From assembly GCA_963757565.1 (NCBI GenBank), contig CAVWSB010000011.1:372001-436000 (forward strand): DNA of 64,000 nucleotides, read 5' to 3'. Of the stretch, positions 45,063 through 53,942 are shown in pieces. The position numbers and the translations under genes were made by a program. Each line of letters starts with the position of its first letter. Position 1 is the stretch's first letter. A model generated the notes under the pieces. It ran no database searches. It was not told where the DNA came from and worked only from the letters and a program-made list of their open reading frames with translations. This DNA is from PALSA-894 sp963757565. GTDB taxonomy: Bacteria > Pseudomonadota > Alphaproteobacteria > Rhizobiales > Xanthobacteraceae.

Positions 45063-46509
45063 TCAGTCGAGAATGAAGCCGTATTTGCCCTGGTAGCCTG
45101 CGGCCGGCGCTTTGTTGACCCGGGCGCGCCGTAGATTCGGTTGAGGCGGTCCGAGCAGCATCGGCGGCCGGATCGGAGGAATCCGGCGAAGCCGTCATCC
45201 GGCCGCGACAGATCCTTCTGCGCCACCGAGCGCGCGATATAGGGCGTCACGATCACCATCAGTTCGGTCTGGCCGCGTGACGTAGTCGCGGCTCTTGAAC
45301 AGCGTGCCGAGGACCGGCAACTGCATCAGGCCGGGCAGGCCGCAGATCTGGTGCTTGGTCTGCTCCTGAATCATGCCCGCCATCGCGAGCGCGCCGCCGG
45401 AGGGAATTTCCACCGTGGTCTCGGCGCGGCGGGTCTTGATCGCCGGAATGGTCTGGGTGCTGGTGCCCTGCACGAGCTGGATCGAATTTTCGTTCGAGAG
45501 CTCGGAGACTTCCGTCATGACCTTCAGGCTGATGCGGCCCTCCGACAGCACGACGGGCGTGAAGTTGAGGCCGACGCCGAACTTCTTGAACTGGATCGCG
45601 AGCTGACAGACATGGGTTGTTGGATCGCAGGTATATCCGGCGGGCACCGGAAACTCGCCGCCCGCGAGGAAGTTCGCGCTCTCACCCGAAATCGCCGTCA
45701 GCGTCGGTTCGGCGAACGTGCGGATGACGCCCGCGCGCTCCATCGCATTGAGCGTCGCGCTGACCGCCTTGAACGAGCCCCGAACGCCGTTGCCGGCGAC
45801 CAGCGGCTGTCCGAGCGCCGTGAACGGATTGGAATTGTTGAAGTTGAGAACCGCACTGCCGATAGGAAAGGCTGGTACCGTTCAGATCGATGCCAAGCTG
45901 CTTGATGATGTCGCGCTGCACCTCGGCGACGGTCACCTTCAGCATCACCTGATCGCGGCCGCGGATGGTGAGATTGTTCACCACCTTGTCGAGGTCGCCG
46001 ACGAGTCTGGCCGCGACGTCGGCGGCCTGCTGCGATTCGCCTGCGTTCGCGACGCTGCCGGCAGCATCACGCCGTCGCCGACACCGTCGACGCGCACATC
46101 CGCGTTCGGCAGCAGTTTCTGGCATGGTCGCGCGGATGCCGTTGAGGTCGCGCGTCACCGCCACGTCGAAGCCGGCGATCTGCTTTCCATCCGCGTCGAA
46201 GAAATAGATGTTGGTCTGGCCGACCGCGACGCCGATCAGATAGGCCCGGCGCGTCGAGCGCACGACCGCGTTGGCGAATTTCGGCTCCGCGACGAGCACG
46301 TCCTTGATGTCGCGCGGCAGGTCGATGACGACCGATTTGCCGATGCCGAGCTGCACGAAGCGCGAACTGGAGTCCGAGCCGACCACCTGGATTGTGCCGC
46401 TCGGCGTCACAAGACCAGCCGGCTCGCCGGCGCGCGCCTGCAGCGCCGCACCAAGGCACGCCGCGAGCGCCGCGACAACAGCGCCGCTCGTGTGAAATCT
46501 ACGCGTCAT
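45063..46509 (-). CDS. cpaC: Pilus secretin CpaC (multiple frameshifts)
   Basis: An outer-membrane secretin of about 480 residues. ATG 46509 (MTRRFHTSGAVVAALAACLG) gives a signal peptide. The pilus-formation N-terminal domain has RFVQLGIGKSVVIDLPRDIKDVLVAEP and YLIGVAVGQTNIYFFD; the BON-like middle has KVVNNLTIRGRDQVMLKVTVAEV; the secretin core has VIRTFAEPTLTAISGESANFLAGGEFPVP, FGVGLNFTPVVLSEGRISLKV and LPVLGTLFKSRDYV, TELMVIVTPYIARSV; the end reads NKAPAAGYQGKYGFILD. One-base errors occur near 46115 and 46056 (compensating), 45862, 45270 and four between 45120 and 45200. Confidence 0.87.
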
Positions 46510-46532
46510 ATCACCCGTTCCCCTGCCCAAGT

Positions 46533-47334
46533 TCATTTCGGCGTCGACATGGTGCTGATGCCGAAGCGCACCGTGTTGATTCCCGCACGCCGGCCGGCCG
46601 CGCGATCGTCTTCATTCGGAAGCGTGGTATCGCCCGCATCCGCAAGGCTGCGCAGCGCGAGCGATAACGTGCCGAGCTGGCGCGACAGCGCGAGCGTCTC
46701 GGCCTGGTGAGGCGCAAGCTCAATGCGTCGCGGTCTTGCCGATCACGACTTTCTGGCCGTCCTTCTCACCGAGCGTCTGGTCGATCGCCAGCACGCGGAT
46801 GTTGGAAAGGATCGTCTCGCTGACCTGGGTATCGGCGGCGCCGGCCTTTTCGGCCTCGCGGTCGCGGCGCGACAGAATGACGTCGACACGGTCGTTGGGC
46901 AGGATGAAGCCGCCGGCGCCGGTCTCCGGCGAAATCTCGGTCGAAACCGCGCGCATGCCCTTGTCGAGCACGGCGGCCATGTAGCCTGAACCGTTCGCCT
47001 TGATCAGTTTCGCCTCGCGAATCGGCTCGCCGGCGACGAACGGCGCGCGCGCGATCGCACCCGAGAGCTGTTCGATCGCTTCCGGCTTGTCTGTCTTGCG
47101 GATAAAGGCGGGGCTTGCGGCCTGGACCGGCCACTGCGCCCACAGGAAATCCTGCGCCGAGACCCCTTGGCCGAGCGCGATATCGCCCTTGGCGACAAGG
47201 ATATCTACGGTGTCGAGTTTGGCCTGCTCGGCGGGCGCGGGCGGCGGCTCATCGTTGCCACGACCTGCGAGCAAGGCCGCGACCCCACCGGCGGCGACGG
47301 CAACCACGAGAACAACAAGACGCGCGGCTTTCAT
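46533..47334 (-). CDS. cpaB: Tad pilus assembly protein CpaB/RcpC (one frameshift near the C-terminus)
   Basis: An inner-membrane anchored periplasmic protein of about 266 residues. ATG 47334 (MKAARLVVLVVAVAAGGV) is preferred over GTG 47343, with GGAAAG upstream. The SAF domain is visible: VDILVAKGDIALGQGVSAQDFLWAQWP and EPIREAKLIKANGSGYMAAVLDKGMRAVS, then FILPNDRVDVILSRRD. Near 46728 one extra base creates an early stop (TATH); removing it gives IELAPHQAETLALSRQLGTLSLALRS and an end at 46533. Confidence 0.88.
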
Positions 47335-47549
47335 ACGCTTCACTTTCCACGATGACGCTGTGGCCGAACGCCGGCCTACACACTGATTTCACCAGCGAAA
47401 CGTCAATCCATGGTTAATGGCGCGTATCTAATTTGAGTTAACCGAATGTTGCCCGGTAGTTTGCAGGTAAAATAGGAGCGTTGCGCTGCAGGTTTCCCCG
47501 CATACGCGACGGCATCGAAATTTTTTTGAGGCGTAAGGTCTTACGCGAG

Positions 47550-48056
47550 CTAGCCGCCGAGCGACTTCATGAACGGCGTCTCGGAATAGACCCAGAGCGC
47601 CGCAAGCGCGAGTGCGATGCCATACGGTACGCCTGCATCCATGCGGTGCAGGCGTTTGGCCCATTCCTGATCGGCGAGAACGCCGGGCAGGGGCATCAAC
47701 CGAAAGCGCATGATCAGCAGCGTCAAAACGCCGCCCAGGATCGACGCGATGGTGAGATAATTCAGGAGCTGGTCGAAACCGAGCCACAACGCGGTCGCGG
47801 CGGCGAGCTTGGCGTCGCCGCCACCGATCCAGCCACGTGCGAAGAACGTGAATGTAACGACGAGAACAAGAAGCGACGCCCCGACATGCGCGCCGATATC
47901 GGCCAGCGGCATTCCCGACCAGATCGCCAGAACGAAGAACATTCCCGCCAGGATCAGCGAAACCCGGTTGGAGATCGTCATCGTCAGAAGGTCACTTGAG
48001 GCCGCGAAGGCCATCAAGGCTGGAAAGAGAAGCAACCTGACTGCATCGCCGATCAT
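47550..48056 (-). CDS. cpaA: Prepilin peptidase CpaA/TadV
   Basis: A 168-residue A24 aspartyl prepilin peptidase with about six membrane helices; it processes Flp pilins and TadE-like pseudopilins. The two catalytic aspartates are seen in AASSDLLTMTISNR (about residue 21) and WIGGGDAKLAAATALW (about residue 78). About 200 bases separate it from cpaB; no terminator was seen in the gap, which holds an AT-rich stretch near 47425-47470 that may be the cpaB promoter. Confidence 0.92.
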   Translation of the reverse strand: MIGDAVRLLLFPALMAFAASSDLLTMTISNRVSLILAGMFFVLAIWSGMPLADIGAHVGASLLVLVVTFTFFARGWIGGGDAKLAAATALWLGFDQLLNYLTIASILGGVLTLLIMRFRLMPLPGVLADQEWAKRLHRMDAGVPYGIALALAALWVYSETPFMKSLGG

Positions 48057-48178
48057 GAGCGCACCCTTGAAGGCCGCCGCGCCAGGGGCGCGACAGCCTT
48101 TGGGATCATAACCGGCGCCCCTTGCGGATCGGTTAGCGGCGCGAGCCGCGGCCGGCTTCCGGCACAGGGCGGCGGTGC

Positions 48179-48340
48179 TTAGTTGATCGCCGTGCTCACG
48201 TTGGTGAACACATTGCTGAGCTTGGTGCCCAGTCCCTGGACGACGGTGATGATCGCGACCGAGATCCCGGCCGCGATCAGACCGTATTCGATCGCGGTTG
48301 CGCCGGATTCATCGACAAGAAACGCTGCAAGCATAGTCAT
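48179..48340 (-). CDS. Flp/Fap-type pilin (first copy)
   Basis: A 53-residue Tad major pilin precursor, too short for most gene callers. MTMLAAFLVDESG is the leader; predicted cleavage by CpaA is after the Gly at residue 13, before ATAIEYGLIAAGISVAII, with the conserved Glu at +5 and Tyr at +6. It has GGGAGAA upstream. It differs from the second pilin in leader and C-terminal residues (VFTNVSTAIN against TFSNITSKLN). Confidence 0.9.
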   Translation of the reverse strand: MTMLAAFLVDESGATAIEYGLIAAGISVAIITVVQGLGTKLSNVFTNVSTAIN

Positions 48341-48538
48341 GGAACTGTTCTCCCGAATGGTGCCACGGTCGCGCTCACCCCCGAGCGAACCGTCGCAAGG
48401 GATACAGGAAGAATTCTAAAAGACCGTGTTCCCGAGAGTTCCAATGCACGCAAAAATTTCGTGCTAAAGTTTACGGAGAATGATCTGCGATTATGGGCTG
48501 GCGGATAACGATTTTAAGGAGATGCGCCCAAAAAACGA

Positions 48539-48567
48539 AAAGGCCCCGGCGGAACGCCGGGGCCTTT
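48539..48567 (-). terminator. Rho-independent terminator after the second flp pilin gene
   Basis: AAAGGCCCCGGCG and CGCCGGGGCCTTT form a perfect 13-bp stem with a GAA loop. On the minus strand the stem is followed by TTCGTTTTTT, a T-rich tract. It lies about 25 bases downstream of the pilin stop at 48592, so it should end most transcripts of that pilin and give it a separate, strongly expressed mRNA. Confidence 0.88.
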
Positions 48568-48591
48568 CTGATTTCGCTCGCAGAAGCGAGA

Positions 48592-48753
48592 TTAGTTCAG
48601 CTTGCTGGTGATGTTGCTGAACGTGGTGTTCAGCTTGGTGCCGAGGCCCTGCACGACCGTGATGATCGCGACAGAAATTCCAGCGGCGATCAGGCCATAC
48701 TCGATGGCCGTCGCGCCCGACTCGTCCTTGGCAAAACGCTTGAGGGTCTTCAT
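48592..48753 (-). CDS. Flp/Fap-type pilin (second copy)
   Basis: A 53-residue Tad pilin precursor. ATG 48753 follows AAAGGAGCC, a strong ribosome site. MKTLKRFAKDESG is the basic leader; processing after Gly13 would give a mature pilin of 40 residues beginning ATAIEYGLIAAGISVAII, identical to the first copy over this stretch. Followed by a strong terminator, it is probably the main pilin. Confidence 0.92.
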   Translation of the reverse strand: MKTLKRFAKDESGATAIEYGLIAAGISVAIITVVQGLGTKLNTTFSNITSKLN

Positions 48754-49200
48754 GGGTAGGCTCCTTTGATCCACACGTGGCTGTCTGAGCACTTACGCCC
48801 GGGTTTGTTGTCCGACCCGATGCGTTGTGGGGAAACTAACAGCGACCAATTGCAACAACGTTAATTCGATCGATGAAACAACCAGTCATCGCCGAGGTTA
48901 GGGGCGTGGTTAATAGTCCCTTTCTGGGGTTTTAGAATGTAAAAATGCCCGGGAATGTTTTAATCTCGGCTTCGAATATTTGTGACGACTAGCGTATAGC
49001 CAAGACTTGCTGGGGCATGCGGGAGGGTCTCTTCCAGAATGCGCGTAGTGGAAACTCCAACACTTCATGCGATGGGCTGGACGAGATTGCCTCGAACACG
49101 CTTCGTTTGCATTTCATTCACCATTTTGCAGTCAAATCGGCGTGGGCCGTCCGTGTTGAAGTGCTGACGCAGCGGCATACGCGTACCTGGAGAGTCGGTG
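48754..49200. other. Divergent intergenic region between pilin and secretin-N-domain genes
   Basis: No gene was seen in these 447 bases. It is more AT-rich than surroundings, with a run TTAATTCGATCGATGAAAC near 48860 and AATGTAAAAATGCCC near 48940. It should hold the pilin promoter on the minus strand and one for the 49201 gene on the plus strand, but I cannot assign -35/-10 boxes with confidence. Confidence 0.5.
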
Positions 49201-49686
49201 ATGAAGGCGAGAAAGTTGCGTCCCGCTGGGGTCTTGCTGGTCTGTCTCGCCACGCTTTCGCTGGCTCATGTGGCGCACGCCGCCGAAACAATCGACATCA
49301 CGCTCGATCAGGCCAGCATCATGCGCCTGCCCGACAAGGTCTCCACCATTGTGGTCGGCAATCCGATGATTGCCGATGTCGCGGTGCAGTCGGGTGGCCT
49401 GGTGGTCGTAACCGGAAAGGGCTTCGGCTCTACCAATCTCCTCGCACTCGACCGGACCGGCGCCGTGCTGATGGAGCGCAATATCGTGGTCAGCGGCCCG
49501 AATGGGCGCACCGTGCAGGTATTTCGCGGCGTGCAGCGCGAGACCTATAGCTGCACGCCGGACTGCGAGCGTCGCATCACGCTCGGCGATTCGGCCGATT
49601 ACTTCACCGCAACGCTGGGGCAGTCCGATACGCGCAACGGCTCGGCGCAGGGCGGCGCAGCGGCTGCGAAGCCGGCGTCGCGCTGA
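49201..49686 (+). CDS. Secretin N-domain protein (pilus formation N-terminal domain only)
   Basis: A 161-residue exported protein with a signal peptide (LLVCLATLSLAHVAHA) followed by one pilus-formation N-terminal domain: IMRLPDKVSTIVVGNPMIADVAV, VVTGKGFGSTNLLALD. There is no secretin channel domain, unlike CpaC. A pair of Cys in YSCTPDCERR could form a disulfide. The C-terminus is Gly/Ala-rich. It is divergent from the pilin and precedes two pseudopilin genes, so it is a probable accessory of the pilus. Confidence 0.83.
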   Translation: MKARKLRPAGVLLVCLATLSLAHVAHAAETIDITLDQASIMRLPDKVSTIVVGNPMIADVAVQSGGLVVVTGKGFGSTNLLALDRTGAVLMERNIVVSGPNGRTVQVFRGVQRETYSCTPDCERRITLGDSADYFTATLGQSDTRNGSAQGGAAAAKPASR

Positions 49687-49872
49687 AGCCCATTTGTGGC
49701 GTGCGAGTGGACTTGCGCCACATGATTAGGAAACCGTGAATCCGATCGGCACGATTGTCGCGGACACACGCAACAATTCGACAACGTGATTTTGCTAATG
49801 CTTGTGGCGGATCGGGAGTGATGCCCGGTCGCGGCGCCAAGGGCGCCGGAATTACGCCGGAGCAGTAGCGTT

Positions 49873-50427
49873 ATGATGCACGCAATTCGCGCTGCCATTC
49901 GCAAGGGGGCGCCTTTGCGCGTCCGTCGTTTCGCCAAGGAGCAGGACGGCGCCGCCGCGGTCGAATTCGCACTGGTCGCCGCGCCGTTCTTTGCGCTGAT
50001 GTTCGCCATCATGGAGACGGCGCTTGTCTTCTTCGCCAGCCAGACGCTGGAAACCGCAGTCGCCGACTCGGCGCGCCTGATCATGACCGGACAGGCACAG
50101 TCAGGAAGCTTCACGCAGGCGCAGTTCAAGTCAGCGGTGTGCGCGAAGATCAGCGGACTGTTCGATTGCAACAACGGCATGTACGTCGACGTGAAGACTT
50201 ATTCGACGTTCGGCTCGGTCGACAATTCGCCGCCGATCGACGCGCAGGGCAACCTGAAAACCAGCACCTTCGGATATGCGCCTGGCGGCCCGACCGACAT
50301 TGTAGTCGTCCGGCTGATGTATCAGTGGCCGGTGTACGCCTCGCTGCTTGGTTTCAATCTCGGCAATATGGCGGGCAACAAGCGCCTTATCATGGCGACG
50401 GCCGCCTTCCGCAACGAGCCCTACTGA
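49873..50427 (+). CDS. TadE-like pseudopilin
   Basis: A 184-residue minor pilin. The TadE motif GAAAVEFALVAAPFFALMFAI starts about residue 26 after a basic leader; its Glu matches the +5 residue needed for CpaA processing. The C-terminal part is soluble with Cys residues (VCAKISGLFDCNN). Preceded by 186 bases with GGCGCC AAG GGCGCC dyad symmetry near 49836, perhaps regulatory. The next gene overlaps its stop by one base (TGATG). Confidence 0.85.
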   Translation: MMHAIRAAIRKGAPLRVRRFAKEQDGAAAVEFALVAAPFFALMFAIMETALVFFASQTLETAVADSARLIMTGQAQSGSFTQAQFKSAVCAKISGLFDCNNGMYVDVKTYSTFGSVDNSPPIDAQGNLKTSTFGYAPGGPTDIVVVRLMYQWPVYASLLGFNLGNMAGNKRLIMATAAFRNEPY

Positions 50428-51002
50428 TGAGAGGCCGTCCCATGCGATTTGCCCGTCTCCTGGCGCGCGCGCGCCGTCCGGTGCGGCGCTTCCTGCACGA
50501 CAAGCGCGGCGTTTCGGCCGTCGAGTTCGCGATGCTGCTCCCGCTGATGGTCACGCTTTATCTTGGCAGCGTCGAGGTCTCCTCGGCAATCGCGGTTGAT
50601 CGCAAGGTGACGCTGGTGGCGCGCACGCTGGGCGATCTTGTCGCGCAGGCGACGAGCGTCAACTCGACCGACATGACGAACATCTTCAGTGCGGCGACGT
50701 CTGTCGTTCAGCCGTATTCGAGCACGCTGATCAAGGCCACGGTGACGCGCGTCGATGTCGATGCGAACGGCGTTGCCAAGGTGGTGTGGAGCAAGACCTT
50801 GAATGGCACGGTCCACCCGGCCAATCAGGTTGTCACGCTGCCGACGGCGCTCAACACCGCGAGTACCTCCCTGATCTGGGCGGAATCGCAATACACCTAT
50901 ACGCCGACAGTCGGCTACGTCATCACCGGGCCGATGACGCTGAAGGACCAGATTTACATGCGTCCGCGTCTGTCCGACACGGTCGCCTGCAACGCCTGCT
51001 GA
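50427..51002 (+). CDS. TadE/TadG-like pseudopilin
   Basis: A 191-residue minor pilin paralogous to the preceding one. The leader is followed by GVSAVEFAMLLPLMVTLYLGSVEVSSA, the TadE-like stem; the Glu is conserved. The C-terminal ends VACNAC, with two cysteines. ATG 50427 overlaps the upstream stop; ATG 50442 (MRFARLL) is an alternative. Ends the divergent part of the tad locus. Confidence 0.85.
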   Translation: MRGRPMRFARLLARARRPVRRFLHDKRGVSAVEFAMLLPLMVTLYLGSVEVSSAIAVDRKVTLVARTLGDLVAQATSVNSTDMTNIFSAATSVVQPYSSTLIKATVTRVDVDANGVAKVVWSKTLNGTVHPANQVVTLPTALNTASTSLIWAESQYTYTPTVGYVITGPMTLKDQIYMRPRLSDTVACNAC

Positions 51003-51056
51003 TCTATTCTCGCCTCGCCTATCTGCAAATCGGTTCCCCCTTTTCGGGATGATGCG

Positions 51057-51509
51057 TCAGACGATCGGCAGCACCGTCGTCTGCTTGATCCGCTCCATCG
51101 CAAAGCGCGATGTGACATTCTTCAGCGGGATCGCGGCGATCAGCTTCTTGTAGAACACGTCGTAGTCCTGGATGCTCGCGACCGCGACGCGCAGCATGTA
51201 ATCGACGTCACCCGCCATCCGGTAGAATTCCAGCACCTCCGGCATCGCGCTCACCGCTTCGGCGAAGCGGCCGAGCCATTCCTCCGAATGGTCGCCGGTC
51301 TCGATCGCAACGAAGACCGTGACGCCGAGGCCGACGCGGTCCGGGTCGACGACCGCGACACGCTTCTGGATCACCCCCTCGGCTTCCAGCTTCTGGATGC
51401 GCTTCCAGCATGGGGTCGATGACAGGCCGACCCGGCTGCCGACTTCAGCGACAGAGAGCGAGGCGTCCTGCTGCAGGACGGCGAGGATCTTCCGGTCGAT
51501 CGCGTCCAT
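51057..51509 (-). CDS. Lrp/AsnC family transcriptional regulator
   Basis: A 150-residue regulator with N-terminal helix-turn-helix (LDAIDRKILAVLQQDASLSVAEVGSRVGL form; here MDAIDRK...) containing LSSTPCWKRIQKLEAEGVI, and a C-terminal RAM ligand-binding domain with FVAIETGDHSEEWLGRF and VAGDVDYMLRV. ATG 51509 is preferred to a longer start. Divergent from a rhodanese gene with two Lrp-like palindromes between them, so it probably controls itself and the sulfur genes; the effector amino acid is unknown. Confidence 0.92.
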   Translation of the reverse strand: MDAIDRKILAVLQQDASLSVAEVGSRVGLSSTPCWKRIQKLEAEGVIQKRVAVVDPDRVGLGVTVFVAIETGDHSEEWLGRFAEAVSAMPEVLEFYRMAGDVDYMLRVAVASIQDYDVFYKKLIAAIPLKNVTSRFAMERIKQTTVLPIV

Positions 51510-51559
51510 GCCAAAATTCCTTCTAGAAAGAGGAGGACGTTTCACACCCGAGGAGAAAT

Positions 51560-51616
51560 TAGAATAATGTTCTTTTTTCAGGCGATGATCTGTGAATACA
51601 GAGAAAAATATTCTAT
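51560..51616. promoter_or_regulatory. Two Lrp-type operator candidates
   Basis: TAGAATAATGTTCTT (51560-51574) and AGAAAAATATTCTAT (51602-51616) each match the dyad-symmetric, AT-rich Lrp-family consensus closely. Their centres are 42 bases apart, about four helical turns, which would place two regulator dimers on the same face of DNA. They lie between the regulator and rhodanese start codons. Confidence 0.55.
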
Positions 51617-51646
51617 TTCAAGCAGGAAGTTCACTCGGGGCTAGCG

Positions 51647-52615
51647 ATGCGTTTCTTTCAGGCCTTCCGTTTTGGCGTCTTTATTGCCGTTCTGGCGCTC
51701 GTGCCGGCGCTGTCGGCCCGCGCCGATAGCGCCAGCCCGCTGGTCTCGGCCGGCTGGGTCAAGCAGCACCTGAGCGATCCGGACGTGCTGGTCCTCGACA
51801 TCCGTTCGGCGATCGATGGTGGTGGCGGCGAAGCCTACCAAAAAGCGCACATCCCGGGCGCGATCCACAGCGACTATGACAAGGCCGGCTGGCGCGTGAC
51901 GCGCGGCGGCGTGCCGTTCCTGTTGCCGACCCAGGCCGAACTCGAAAAGCTGATCGGCGAACTCGGTATCGACGAGGATTCGCATGTCGTCGTGGTGCCG
52001 GCGGGCGTGAGCTATACGGATTTCGGCGCCGCGGCGCGCATCTACTGGACTTTGAGGGTCGCGGGACTGTCCAACGTCTCGATCCTGGACGGCGGGCAGG
52101 CTGCATGGGTGGCCGACGGAAACGCAGTCGAGAGCGGACCGAGCAAGCCCTCGCCGAAGATCTTCACCGCGACGCTGAACAAATCACTGCTCGCCGAAAA
52201 CGGCGAAGTGAGCCAGATCGAGCAGTCGGGCGGTGCGACGCTGATCGACGCGCGGCCGGCCTCGTTCTTTGCCGGCAAGGAACGCGCGCCGGCCGCGAAG
52301 GCTTACGGCCACATTCCCGGCGCCATGAATGTCGACAGCGCGACGTTCTACAATTCGAAAACCAACCGCCTGAAATCCAGCGATCAGCTTCGGCAAATCG
52401 CCGCCACGCTGCCCGCCGGCCCTGCGGTCACCTACTGCAACACCGGACACTGGGCTGCGACCGACTGGTTCGTGCTGTCCGAACTGCTCGGCCGCAAAGA
52501 TGTGCGGCTCTATTACGGTTCAATGGTGGACTGGACCTCGGATGCGACCCGTCCGCTTGCCTCGGCCCGCACCAAGTGGGATGACCTGAAGAAGACGCTC
52601 GGTTTCGGGTCGTAA
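51647..52615 (+). CDS. Periplasmic tandem-domain rhodanese (thiosulfate sulfurtransferase)
   Basis: A 322-residue exported sulfurtransferase with a signal peptide (GVFIAVLALVPALSARADS) and two rhodanese domains. The first (about 35-160) is inactive-type; the second (about 185-320) has the active Cys in TYCNTGHWAATDW, with HIPGAMNVD. It transfers sulfur from thiosulfate or similar. Ten bases upstream of a YeeE/YedE transporter, and downstream of Lrp-like sites. Confidence 0.9.
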   Translation: MRFFQAFRFGVFIAVLALVPALSARADSASPLVSAGWVKQHLSDPDVLVLDIRSAIDGGGGEAYQKAHIPGAIHSDYDKAGWRVTRGGVPFLLPTQAELEKLIGELGIDEDSHVVVVPAGVSYTDFGAAARIYWTLRVAGLSNVSILDGGQAAWVADGNAVESGPSKPSPKIFTATLNKSLLAENGEVSQIEQSGGATLIDARPASFFAGKERAPAAKAYGHIPGAMNVDSATFYNSKTNRLKSSDQLRQIAATLPAGPAVTYCNTGHWAATDWFVLSELLGRKDVRLYYGSMVDWTSDATRPLASARTKWDDLKKTLGFGS

Positions 52616-52624
52616 TCACGCCTC

Positions 52625-53771
52625 ATGAGTACTGCGACGCTCGATAGACCGGCCGCGCCCGTAACGCGGCTCGACTGGCCATTTCTCATTGCGGCGCTGC
52701 TCGGCATTGCCGTGCTGGTGGCGCTGGTTTCGCTCGACGGACAGCCGGCATCGGCCGGGCTCCTGATCGGCGGCTTTGCGCTCGGCGTCGCTTTTCTCAA
52801 GACTGAATTCTCCTTCACGGCCGCCTGGCGTCGCTTCCTCGTGACCGGCGAGGCCGGCGGCATGCTCGCCGCGCTGCTGCTGATCGCGGTCGCCGCGGTC
52901 GTGATCGTTCCGGTGGCCGCGCTGGTGCCGGGTTTCGGCGGCGCGATTGCGCCGATCGGGCCGTCGCTGATCGTCGGCGCGTTCGTGTTCGGCATCGGCA
53001 TGCAACTCGCGAACGGTTGCGGCTCCGGTACGCTCTACACGGCAGGGGGCGGCTCGGGCCGCATGCTGATCGCGCTCGCGCTGTTTATCGTTGGTAGCGT
53101 GATCGGCAGTTTGAATTTGCCGGCCTTTCTGGCGCTCGGCGGCATCGATCCGGTGCTCGCGTCGGACTACTTCGGCCCGTGGGGCGGGCTCGCGGTCACG
53201 CTCGCCAGTATCGCGCTCGTCGCGCTTGCCATCGTGGCATTCGCGCGCGCGCGCGGCGCGAATTACACGCCCCGGCGCATCACCATCGTGGGCGCGATCG
53301 TCATCGGCGTGCTTTCCATCGGCGTGTTTCTTGCCGGCCATCATCCGTGGAGCGTGACATTCGGCTTCACGGTGTGGGGCGCGAAGCTTGCGGCGCTTGC
53401 GGGCTTTGACTTCTCGCACGCCGAATTCTGGCAATGGGCGGGACCGAAGCGCGCGCTCGGCGAGTCCATTCTCTCGGACACCTCGAGTCTCGACGGACCT
53501 GGGAATGATCTTCGGCGCGATGGCGGCGGCCGCCGCGACGAAGCCTTTCGCCCGCACGGCCTGGCCGCCCGCGCGCTCGCTGCTCGCCGCCGCGATCGGC
53601 GGTCTGCTGATGGGGTGGGGGGCGCGCATCGGCTTTGGCTGCAATATCGGCGCGTTCGTCGGCGGCGTCGCTTCGGGTTCGCTGCACGGCTGGATCTGGT
53701 TCGCGGCGGCGCTCGGCGGCTGTCTGATCGGCATCCGGTTGCGCCCGCTGTTCGGCCTGTCGCGGGACTAG
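52625..53771 (+). CDS. YeeE/YedE family sulfur transporter (one frameshift)
   Basis: A polytopic membrane protein of about 380 residues transporting thiosulfate or related sulfur species. The first half has FGIGMQLANGCGSGTLYTAGGGSGRM, with the conserved Cys-containing motif. The frame breaks near 53490 and the remainder is in another frame: GMIFGAMAAAAATKPFA and GWGARIGFGCNIGAFVGGVASGSLHGW, the second half repeat with its Cys. Removing one base restores a full YeeE/YedE protein. Adjacent to rhodanese, which may feed or process its substrate. Confidence 0.88.
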
Positions 53772-53942
53772 GGCGCGATGCGCACTCGTTTATGCACTGG
53801 TGCTGGTCGCGGGGCTCGCCGCCGTCGTCGCGGACCATCTGATGAGCCCGTCGATCCGCGCGCGCGGTCTCGCCGGAGGATTTCGCCGGCGCGTGCGCAC
53901 CGTGCGGCGCGCCATGTCCGTCTGCGCAGAAGAAATAGCGGT
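53772..53942. other. Short gap with no supported gene
   Basis: A 171-base stretch between the yeeE/yedE-type gene and the kinase, which converges on it. A weak plus-strand frame starting near 53778 would encode a short basic hydrophobic peptide (LVLVAGLAAVVADHL), but it needs a frameshift and is not family-like. No clear terminator was seen. Confidence 0.4.

Noticed and set aside
43027..46800. The many frameshifts as programmed frameshifting or true pseudogenes
   Set aside because: There are too many per gene, no slippery-site pattern, all motifs are intact, and nearly all are single-base insertions often in short homopolymer runs, as expected from sequencing error.
49017..49200. Open frame upstream of the secretin-N-domain gene
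   Set aside because: It runs through in a different frame into the gene, has no ribosome site or recognisable features and lies in the probable promoter region.
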